Shown here piece by piece: positions 34,182 to 42,272 of a DNA stretch of 64,000 bases. Position 1 is the first letter of the stretch. Each line of letters begins with the position of its first letter. The notes below the pieces were generated by a model that made no database searches, was not told the origin of the DNA, and saw only the letters and a program-made list of their open reading frames with translations. A program made the translations under genes and the position numbers. The DNA comes from Legionella jordanis (GTDB lineage: Bacteria; Pseudomonadota; Gammaproteobacteria; Legionellales; Legionellaceae). The stretch spans positions 1,643,501 to 1,707,500 of the forward strand of contig NZ_LR134383.1 of the NCBI RefSeq assembly GCF_900637635.1, in the 5' to 3' direction.

Positions 34182-37100
34182 TTGAAAAAGGATTCTCAAC
34201 AAAAGGTTGAAGCCTTGCAACAATTGGCTGAATTTGCAGGAATTTTGACAAGCTACGAAAATGCATGGGGAGAAACGGTTCAGGCCCCAACAAATACCAT
34301 TTTGGCTATTTTGAGTGCACTTGGTATTTCTATTGAACACGACAGTCAAGCTTCATCCATTCTTGAACAATTACAGAAAAAGGCCAGAGACAACAAATTA
34401 GATGAAATTATACTTCTATGGGATGGCTTAGGAAAAACCGTCCCCATCCCTTTATGTGAAGATGAAATCAATCAGCTTGCTCACGCAGAGATACTTCAAG
34501 AGGATGGCAGCTCAATTTCAAAACTAAAACTATCTAAGGCAAAGAAAAATCAACATGATCAGTTGATTCGAAGTTTGGTTATTCCAAAATTGTCCTGGGG
34601 CTATCATTTACTAAAGCTAAATCTGGGAAAGCGGGAGTTCACCAGCCTCGTTCTCTCTGCCCCGCGTAAGATGTACAGACCTGAGAAGTTTAATTATGAA
34701 AAAGAATATGGTCTATTTTGTCCAATATACGCTTTGCATTCAGAACACAGTATTGGCTGCGGGGACTTAAACGATTTCATGCAATTAGCAAAATGGCTGA
34801 ATGAACACCAGGGGCAGCTTGTTGCAACCACTCCGCTTTTCTCAGTATTTCTGGATGAACCCTGCGAGCCCAGCCCCTATTCCCCTATAAGCCGTCTCTT
34901 TGGAAATGAGCTTTACTTAAACCTTAGAGCGATTGCCGATATTCCGGAGGAATATCAGGAAGAAATTGCGTCCCTGAATGAAGAACCCATCATTAATTAT
35001 AAAAAAACCGCAGCATTGAAACGTCGCATTGCTCAGCAGCAATTTAAGCTTCTTTTGAAGGATCCTGCACAAAAAAACGAATTAAAATCCTACCTGAAAA
35101 AACGCCCTGAGCTTAAAAAATATGCTCTGTTTAGGGCTTATATGGAGCACATTGGCAAGCCTTGGGAACAATGGCCAGACCAACAGAAAAATGGTGAGAT
35201 CAGTGAAGAAGACGTTTCCACTGAGCAGTACCATTACCACCTCATCTCACAATGGCAATTTGAGAAACAATTGTCTGAACTGAGAAATAATTTAAATAAA
35301 AATCAGCAAAGATTGTATCTTGATTTGCCTGTAGGTTCACACGGGTGGGGTTTTGACGTTTGGCACCATCAAGACAATTACCTTCTCAAGACCGCTGTGG
35401 GCGCCCCTCCAGATCCTATGTTTTTAAAGGGGCAAAACTGGCAATTGCCTCCATTAAATCCAATTAAATTGCGTGAGAATCGCTATAAGCAGCTAATCCA
35501 ATTGTTTGACCACGTAATGCAACAGGTCGATGTTTTGCGAATCGATCATGTAATGGCTTTTAATCGACTTTACATTATCCCAAAAGGATTTGAATCGAGT
35601 GAAGGCGTTTACTTACGTTACCCAACAGATGAAATTTATGCAATTTTGGCGATTGAATCCCATCGGCATAAAGTCATTGTCGTTGGTGAAAATTTAGGCT
35701 CGGTCCCCCCACAAACCAATCGAATGATGCGCCGTCATGGTCTGATGGAAATGCATATTCTACAATATGCTCTCGAATCCAAGCAAAATCCAGTTCCAAA
35801 ATCGAATAATCTTCTTGCTAGTTTAAACACCCATGATATGCCCACTTTTTATGCTTTTTGTCATGAACTTGACATTAAGAAATATCAAGAACTTGGATTA
35901 ATATCGGCCGATTATGCGCAAGCGATGACAAAAAAGCGTCGAAGGCAATTAAAAACTCTTAAAACCACACTGGTTAACTATCTTCCCGACGAAAACAATC
36001 TTTTAAAAGCCAGTCTAAGTATGTTAGCCAAAAGCCAAGCCCCGCTTTTTGTCATTAATATTGAAGATCTTTGGGAGGAGAAACAGTCCCAGAATGTGCC
36101 AACAGCAAACTCTGAACCTAATTGGCGCCGAAAATTGGCTTATTCTATGGAACAAATCACCCAAATGGCTGAGGTCAGTAACCTACTTTATTTCATTGGT
36201 AAAAATCAAAAGCCAATAAAGGAAAGCCCACAGCAAGCCAGTTTATTGTCAGATATGGATTTGTATCTATTCAACGAAGGCCGTCACTATCGATTGTACA
36301 ATCACTTGGGAGCTCATCCCGGCACAGTTGACCACATAAATGGCGTACATTTTGCTGTTTGGGCGCCTAATGCGAGTTACGTTTCCGTTATTGGCTCTTT
36401 TAATCATTGGAATCGAGACAGCAACCCGCTTTCTTCTCTTGGGAATTCAGGAGTATGGCAAGGTTTTGTTCCTGCAGCCCAATGTGGCGATTTGTATAAA
36501 TATTTCATTCACTCAGAGCGAACGAATTTTACTGCGGAAAAATCCGATCCTTTTGCTTTTTATCATGAGGTTCCACCTTGCACGGCTTCCGTTGTTTGGG
36601 AGTCTAAACATCAATGGCAGGATGACGCCTGGCTTAAAAAGAGAAAGGAAAAACAAAGTCTTCAAGCTCCAATTTCAATATATGAGGTTCATCTCGGTTC
36701 CTGGCGACGAGTTCCTGAAGATAATAACCGCTATTTAAGCTATCGCGAGATGGCTCCTATGCTTGCTGATTATGTCCAGTCTATGGGTTTCACCCATGTC
36801 GAGTTTTTACCGGTTATGGAGCATCCTTTCTACGGCTCCTGGGGCTATCAAACCTTAAGTTATTTTGCTCCAACAGCCCGCTATGGTACTCCTGATGATT
36901 TTATGTTTCTCATTGATTACCTTCATCAGCATGAAATTGGGGTTATTCTTGATTGGGTCCCCTCTCACTTCCCCAATGACGAACACGGCTTGGCACGCTT
37001 CGATGGGACGCACTTATTTGAGCATTTTGATGCAAGAAAAGGGTTTCATCCTGATTGGAAAAGTGCCATCTTTAATTACGGACGAAACGAAGTGCAGGCT

Positions 37101-38126
37101 TTTCTAATCAGTAGCGCCCTGTACTGGCTTGATAAATTTCACATTGATGCAATCCGGGTTGATGCAGTTGCGTCTATGCTTTATTTAAATTATTCACGAG
37201 CAGACGGTGAGTGGCTTCCCAACCAATTTGGCGGTAAAGAAAACTTAGAAGCCATTCATTTTTTGAAAACCCTAAATACCGTCTTATACGGCTATTATCC
37301 GGATATTCAAACCTTTGCTGAAGAGTCAACCGCCTGGTCTGGGGTATCTTCTCCCGTAGAAACGGGCGGACTAGGCTTCGGTTTTAAATGGGATATGGGC
37401 TGGATGCATGACACCTTGTTGTATTTTGCCAAAGATCCCATTCATCGACGCTTTCATCAACATCAGCTTTCTTTCCGTATGGTTTATGCATTTACAGAAA
37501 ATTTCACTCTTTCACTGTCACATGATGAAGTGGTTTATGGCAAAGGCTCATTAATTAATAAAATGCCTGGTGATAATTATCAAAAATTTGCAAATTTACG
37601 TCTGCTCTACGGTTATATGTTCAGCCTCCCTGGAAAGAAATTGCTGTTTATGGGCTGCGAATTTGCCCAGTTCAGTGAATGGAGCCACGAAAGCAGCCTG
37701 GATTGGCATTTACTTGATTATCCGATGCATCAAAAACTGCAAACCTGGGTTAGGGACTTAAATGTCCTTTATCGCAATGAAGCGGCCTTGCATGAGCTGG
37801 ATTGTCAACGAGAAGGATTTGAATGGATAGACTGCAATGATGCTGATAACAGCATTTATAGCTTCCTGCGTAAATCCATAAATGGTGAATTGCTTCTTGT
37901 GCTTATGAATTGTACCCCAGTAACCAGAACCCTTTACCGGCTTGGCGTACCCAGGGCAGGTTCCTGGCAGGAAATCATTACCAGCAATGACGAAAAATAT
38001 GGCGGAGATAAGTGGGCCAGCAGGGAATGTTTAACCACTGAGGACATGCCATACCATGGTCATCCTTATTCTCTAAACTTAATCGTAGATGGACTCAGTT
38101 TGGCAATATACAAATGGCTCTCATAA
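34182..38126 (+). CDS. 4-alpha-glucanotransferase/glycogen branching enzyme fusion (MalQ-GlgB)
   Basis: A 1,314-aa fusion. Residues 1-690 are MalQ (GH77): CPIYALHSEHSIGCGDLNDF (about 181-200), DLPVGSHGWGFDVW (about 383), nucleophile in LRIDHVMAF (about 454), Glu in VVGENLGSVP (about 504) and LNTHDMPTF. From about 695 it is GlgB (GH13_9) with a CBM48 part (YNHLGAHPG, FAVWAPNA, about 705-800) and barrel: nucleophile in IRVDAVASML (about 994), Glu in FAEESTAWSG (about 1045) and SHDEVVYGKG. MalQ shuffles alpha-1,4 chains and GlgB inserts alpha-1,6 branches. Start is TTG 34182, 6 nt after GGAG and 3 nt after the treS stop. Catalytic residues of both halves are intact. Confidence 0.93.
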   Translation: MKKDSQQKVEALQQLAEFAGILTSYENAWGETVQAPTNTILAILSALGISIEHDSQASSILEQLQKKARDNKLDEIILLWDGLGKTVPIPLCEDEINQLAHAEILQEDGSSISKLKLSKAKKNQHDQLIRSLVIPKLSWGYHLLKLNLGKREFTSLVLSAPRKMYRPEKFNYEKEYGLFCPIYALHSEHSIGCGDLNDFMQLAKWLNEHQGQLVATTPLFSVFLDEPCEPSPYSPISRLFGNELYLNLRAIADIPEEYQEEIASLNEEPIINYKKTAALKRRIAQQQFKLLLKDPAQKNELKSYLKKRPELKKYALFRAYMEHIGKPWEQWPDQQKNGEISEEDVSTEQYHYHLISQWQFEKQLSELRNNLNKNQQRLYLDLPVGSHGWGFDVWHHQDNYLLKTAVGAPPDPMFLKGQNWQLPPLNPIKLRENRYKQLIQLFDHVMQQVDVLRIDHVMAFNRLYIIPKGFESSEGVYLRYPTDEIYAILAIESHRHKVIVVGENLGSVPPQTNRMMRRHGLMEMHILQYALESKQNPVPKSNNLLASLNTHDMPTFYAFCHELDIKKYQELGLISADYAQAMTKKRRRQLKTLKTTLVNYLPDENNLLKASLSMLAKSQAPLFVINIEDLWEEKQSQNVPTANSEPNWRRKLAYSMEQITQMAEVSNLLYFIGKNQKPIKESPQQASLLSDMDLYLFNEGRHYRLYNHLGAHPGTVDHINGVHFAVWAPNASYVSVIGSFNHWNRDSNPLSSLGNSGVWQGFVPAAQCGDLYKYFIHSERTNFTAEKSDPFAFYHEVPPCTASVVWESKHQWQDDAWLKKRKEKQSLQAPISIYEVHLGSWRRVPEDNNRYLSYREMAPMLADYVQSMGFTHVEFLPVMEHPFYGSWGYQTLSYFAPTARYGTPDDFMFLIDYLHQHEIGVILDWVPSHFPNDEHGLARFDGTHLFEHFDARKGFHPDWKSAIFNYGRNEVQAFLISSALYWLDKFHIDAIRVDAVASMLYLNYSRADGEWLPNQFGGKENLEAIHFLKTLNTVLYGYYPDIQTFAEESTAWSGVSSPVETGGLGFGFKWDMGWMHDTLLYFAKDPIHRRFHQHQLSFRMVYAFTENFTLSLSHDEVVYGKGSLINKMPGDNYQKFANLRLLYGYMFSLPGKKLLFMGCEFAQFSEWSHESSLDWHLLDYPMHQKLQTWVRDLNVLYRNEAALHELDCQREGFEWIDCNDADNSIYSFLRKSINGELLLVLMNCTPVTRTLYRLGVPRAGSWQEIITSNDEKYGGDKWASRECLTTEDMPYHGHPYSLNLIVDGLSLAIYKWLS

Positions 38127-39931
38127 CACAAAGAACGCTTGGAGCGATATTCAAAAATAATAAGGTCTGTCAATTTCGATGTTGGGCACCCTATGCAAAA
38201 CAGGTGCAACTGGAAATTATTCCAGAAAGAGGACAATCCTTTTTATTAACAATGCAGCCTGAAGAAAAGGGTTATTATTTTGCTGAGGTAAATGGCATCC
38301 AAGCCGGGGATAATTACTATTTTATCTTTAATGGTCAACGGTATCCTGATTTGGCCTCCGACTTTCAGCCAGAGGGGGTAATGGGGCCTTCACAAGTTAT
38401 TGCAAAAAATAAACCTTCTCATTGGCCGAATATTCCAATAAAAGACTACATTATCTATGAGTTGCATGTGGGAACTTATACAACCGAAGGTAATTTTAAA
38501 GCCATTATCCCCCATCTTAAGGGATTAAAAGAACTCGGTATTACTGCAATTGAAATTATGCCTGTTGCACAATTTTCAGGTACTCGCAACTGGGGTTATG
38601 ACGGTGTTTTTCCATTTGCTGTGCAAAATTCCTATGGGGGGCCATCTGGACTAAAGACGCTCGTCCATGCTTGCCACGAATTGGACATCGCAGTCGTACT
38701 GGATGTAGTGTATAACCACCTTGGTCCGGAAGGAAACTTCTTTGATCATTTTGGCCCATATTTCACCAGCAAATACAACACGCTTTGGGGAAAGATGCTC
38801 AATTATGATGACGAGCATAATCACCATGTCAGACGTTATTTCATTGAAAATGCACTTCATTGGTTTATCGAATATGGCATAGATGCATTAAGATTGGATG
38901 CATTACACGCCATTGTTGACGTGTCAGCCTATCCTTTTCTTGAGGAGCTGGCTGACTCTGTTAACTCCTTATCGAAACGGTCGGGGCGGGCGTATTACCT
39001 TATCGCTGAAAACGACGCCAATGATTTGCGTTTGATTCTGCCTAAATCCCAAGGTGGTTTTGGCATGCAGGCGCAATGGAATGATGATTTCCATCATATC
39101 ATTCACAGCCTTTTAACTCAGGAGCAACACTCCTATTATCAAGATTTCCATGGCATTCAGCAGTTAATCAAAGCTTACAAAGAAGGATTCATATACTCAG
39201 GCGAGTATTCTCCTTTTCGCAGAAAGCCGCATGGCCGAAGCTCTAAAAATATTCCTGGGGAACAATTTGTAGTCTGCATACAAAATCATGATCAAATTGG
39301 CAATCGGGCGCAAGGAGAGCGATTGTCCAGTTTGGTGACAGAAGCCAAGCTTAAGTTGGCAGCCGGACTTTACTTATGTGCACCGTTTATCCCCTTGATG
39401 TTTATGGGTGAAGAATATGGTGAAACAGCACCTTTTCAATACTTTGTGAGTCATCGTGATGCACAATTAATCGAGGCTGTGCGCAAAGGCAGAGCCAGGG
39501 AGTTTGCGTACCAACATGATAGCCTCATTCCTGACCCTCAATCAGTGGATACTTTTTTAAGAAGCAGACTCAATCATGAATTAAAATCAAAAAAGAAACA
39601 CAAAAAAATATTAAATTTTTACAGAGAATTATTGAAATTCAGAAAGCAGTTATCTGCTTTGGCCAGTTTGGATAAGACGAATCAACACATTCAATGGCAT
39701 GAAGGGAAAAGGATTTTAATGATTCAGCGTAAAGCAGATGCAGGTGATGTTCTCATACTGGCAAGCTTTTCAGATTCCGAACAAGAGTATGCTTCTGTTC
39801 TCCACGGCTCCTGGGAACTGATATTAAATTCTCAGGACAGACAATGGACTGAACCGGAGATAGAACTTGTCGACAATCTTTTAGAACCCTACGGATTCTT
39901 ACTGTTTAAGGAAGAGCAAAATGACGGCTAA
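38114..39931 (+). CDS. treZ: TreZ, maltooligosyltrehalose trehalohydrolase
   Basis: TreZ (GH13_10) releases trehalose from maltooligosyltrehalose made by TreY. The N-terminal CBM48-like domain has FRCWAPYAKQVQL (about 19-31). The barrel shows YELHVGTYTTEGNF (about 115), DVVYNHLGPEGNF (about 196-208), nucleophile in LRLDALHAIVD (about 260), acid/base in LIAENDANDL (about 298) and QNHDQIGNRAQG (about 394), a trademark of the family. At 605 aa it has the normal length. It overlaps the malQ-glgB stop by 13 nt. Confidence 0.95.
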   Translation: MALITQRTLGAIFKNNKVCQFRCWAPYAKQVQLEIIPERGQSFLLTMQPEEKGYYFAEVNGIQAGDNYYFIFNGQRYPDLASDFQPEGVMGPSQVIAKNKPSHWPNIPIKDYIIYELHVGTYTTEGNFKAIIPHLKGLKELGITAIEIMPVAQFSGTRNWGYDGVFPFAVQNSYGGPSGLKTLVHACHELDIAVVLDVVYNHLGPEGNFFDHFGPYFTSKYNTLWGKMLNYDDEHNHHVRRYFIENALHWFIEYGIDALRLDALHAIVDVSAYPFLEELADSVNSLSKRSGRAYYLIAENDANDLRLILPKSQGGFGMQAQWNDDFHHIIHSLLTQEQHSYYQDFHGIQQLIKAYKEGFIYSGEYSPFRRKPHGRSSKNIPGEQFVVCIQNHDQIGNRAQGERLSSLVTEAKLKLAAGLYLCAPFIPLMFMGEEYGETAPFQYFVSHRDAQLIEAVRKGRAREFAYQHDSLIPDPQSVDTFLRSRLNHELKSKKKHKKILNFYRELLKFRKQLSALASLDKTNQHIQWHEGKRILMIQRKADAGDVLILASFSDSEQEYASVLHGSWELILNSQDRQWTEPEIELVDNLLEPYGFLLFKEEQNDG

Positions 39932-42272
39932 TTTTATTTGCATTCATGGGCATTTTTATCAACCCCCCAGAGAAAACCCCTGGCTTGAAGAAATTGAAAC
40001 TCAAGAATCAGCTGCGCCCTATCATGATTGGAATGAACGCATAACGGATGAGTGCTATTTACCCAACTCCGGCTCGCGAATTCTGAACCCGGAAGGCAAA
40101 ATCGCTGAAATAGTTAATAATTATGCCAAAATCAGTTTTAATTTTGGACCCACTTTACTGTCCTGGCTTAAGGAAAAACACCCACGACTCCTTAAAGCCC
40201 TTTTAGACGCTGATCAACAAAGCCAACAGCAATTTAACGGCCATGGAAATGCTTTAGCTCAGGCCTATAATCATATGATTTTGCCTTTGGCTAATTCCCG
40301 CGACAAATACACACAGATTTATTGGGGAATTAAACACTTCGAACATCATTTTGGTCGTCCTCCTGAAGGATTATGGTTGTCAGAAACAGCCGTTGATCTT
40401 GAAGTGCTCGACATCATGAGTGAACTGGGGGTTAAATTTACTATTCTTGCCCCTAATCAGGCTAAGCAAAGTAAATCCCTGGAGGATGACAATTGGCAAC
40501 CAGGCCTAATCAGTACTGGTACTGTCTATCAACAAAAGTTACCTTCCGGACGAAGCATCAATCTCTTTTTTTATGATGGTAATGTCGCAAAGGCGGTTGC
40601 CTTTGAAAAATTACTGACGCATGGAGAAGTCTTTGCAGATCGTCTATTGAATTCCTTTCCCAATGCCGTCACTGAGTGCAATTTAATGCACATAGCAACG
40701 GATGGAGAATCTTATGGTCATCATCATCCTCATGGCGACATGGGTCTGGCTTACGCCCTGCGAATGATTGAAGAAAGAGAAGATGTTAAGTTGGTTAACT
40801 ATGGTTATTTTCTAGAACTTCAGGAAGCGAAATTTGAAGTGGAAATTCATGAAGACTCATCCTGGAGTTGTGCGCATGGAATTGAACGCTGGCGAAGCAA
40901 CTGCGGGTGTCGCGCAGGGCAGGACTGGACGCAAGAATGGCGGGGGCCATTGAGAGAAGCCTTGGATTGGTTGCGTGATCAACTTATACCAAAATTTGAA
41001 GAACAAGTGAGCCAATGGCTTAAAGACCCATGGCAAGCTCGAAATGATTATATTCATATTTTAAATGATCGAAGTGCCGTAAGTGATTTTCTCAAAAGAC
41101 ATGCTCAAAGGAAGTTATCCTCTAAGGAAAAGGTGAGTGTTTTAAAGTGGTTGGAATTGCAACGACATGCCATGCTCATGTACACCAGCTGTGGTTGGTT
41201 TTTTGATGAATTATCAGGAATCGAAACCTTACAAGTAGTAAGGTATGCCGCTCGTGTAATCCAATTAGCCAAGGAGCTGCTTACTGAAGATTATGAAGAA
41301 GAATTCATTGAACGCCTGGCTGCCATTCCCTCAAATCTGCCTGAGTTCGGAAATGGAAAAAATCTTTACCTTCGTTTTGTGAAGCCTTTAGTCATCGACC
41401 TGTTTAACGTGTCCGCGCACTTGACGGCGACCCTACCCTTTATCAGTTATGAAAATAAAGTCAAACTATATTGCTATGAAATTGATCTATTAAAATCTCG
41501 ATACAGTGAGGCGGGAAAAATTAAATTATTCTCCGGTTTAATGGATGTTCGCTCCGAAATCACCCATGAACAGAGGCAAGTTTGGTATGCAGTCCTTTAT
41601 CAAGGTGATCAAAATCTCATATGCACCATTCAGCACCCCAATGAAAGCCTCACAGCCGTTGAAGATGAGTTATTTGAACAATTTGGCAAAGGAGATATTT
41701 TCGAACTGGTGAAACTCTTTGAAAGTCATTTTGGTCCGAAGACCATTTCCTTACGTGATTTGTTCTTCGACATGAAGTTACAAATTACCAGACAAATCCT
41801 GTCTACAATGATTTCCGAACTGGAGAATCGCTATCATGAATTCATCGATAATAATGCAGCCATACTTTACTTCGTTTCACAATTAAATATTCCGCTACCG
41901 AAAGCATTAACTGCTGCAATAAGCTATGTTATTAATCAGGACATCATAAACAGCTTAGATATCGAAGAGATCAATCTGGAAAGATTGCAAACTTTATTTG
42001 AGAATGTTGGGCGCTTAAATGTCAAACTGGATGACAACATCCGGTTTAAAGTGGATCAACTCTTTAAAAAGTATGCTTTTGAAATTGAAAAAACACCTCA
42101 TAATGAAGAATTGATTCAGCATGTGCTCGAATTGTTGCGAAATGTAAAGAACCTACCCCTAAAACTTAATTTCTGGAATCTTGAAAATGTAGTGATGGAA
42201 AGACTAAGAAATCAAGAAGAACCTTATGAGTTATTAAAGGACTTGGGAAGTGAATTGGATTTGGAGGTTTAA
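39921..42272 (+). CDS. Glycoside hydrolase family 57 protein with DUF3536
   Basis: A 783-aa cytoplasmic protein. The N-terminal half (to about residue 310) is a GH57 barrel: ICIHGHFYQPPRENPW (about 6-21), WLSETAVDLEVLD with the candidate nucleophile Glu (about 152), and ATDGESYGHHHPHGD (about 258-272) with the candidate acid/base Asp. The rest is the DUF3536 region plus a helical C-terminal tail. GH57 enzymes include amylases, 4-alpha-glucanotransferases and branching enzymes; the activity of this DUF3536 subgroup is not fixed, to my knowledge. It overlaps treZ by 11 nt and touches treY by 1 nt, so a role in glucan processing is likely. Confidence 0.88.
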   Translation: MTANFICIHGHFYQPPRENPWLEEIETQESAAPYHDWNERITDECYLPNSGSRILNPEGKIAEIVNNYAKISFNFGPTLLSWLKEKHPRLLKALLDADQQSQQQFNGHGNALAQAYNHMILPLANSRDKYTQIYWGIKHFEHHFGRPPEGLWLSETAVDLEVLDIMSELGVKFTILAPNQAKQSKSLEDDNWQPGLISTGTVYQQKLPSGRSINLFFYDGNVAKAVAFEKLLTHGEVFADRLLNSFPNAVTECNLMHIATDGESYGHHHPHGDMGLAYALRMIEEREDVKLVNYGYFLELQEAKFEVEIHEDSSWSCAHGIERWRSNCGCRAGQDWTQEWRGPLREALDWLRDQLIPKFEEQVSQWLKDPWQARNDYIHILNDRSAVSDFLKRHAQRKLSSKEKVSVLKWLELQRHAMLMYTSCGWFFDELSGIETLQVVRYAARVIQLAKELLTEDYEEEFIERLAAIPSNLPEFGNGKNLYLRFVKPLVIDLFNVSAHLTATLPFISYENKVKLYCYEIDLLKSRYSEAGKIKLFSGLMDVRSEITHEQRQVWYAVLYQGDQNLICTIQHPNESLTAVEDELFEQFGKGDIFELVKLFESHFGPKTISLRDLFFDMKLQITRQILSTMISELENRYHEFIDNNAAILYFVSQLNIPLPKALTAAISYVINQDIINSLDIEEINLERLQTLFENVGRLNVKLDDNIRFKVDQLFKKYAFEIEKTPHNEELIQHVLELLRNVKNLPLKLNFWNLENVVMERLRNQEEPYELLKDLGSELDLEV

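Noticed and set aside
36340..36738. 132-codon frame within malQ-glgB
   Set aside because: It overlaps the conserved CBM48 and barrel sequence of the branching-enzyme half in another frame and has no independent support.
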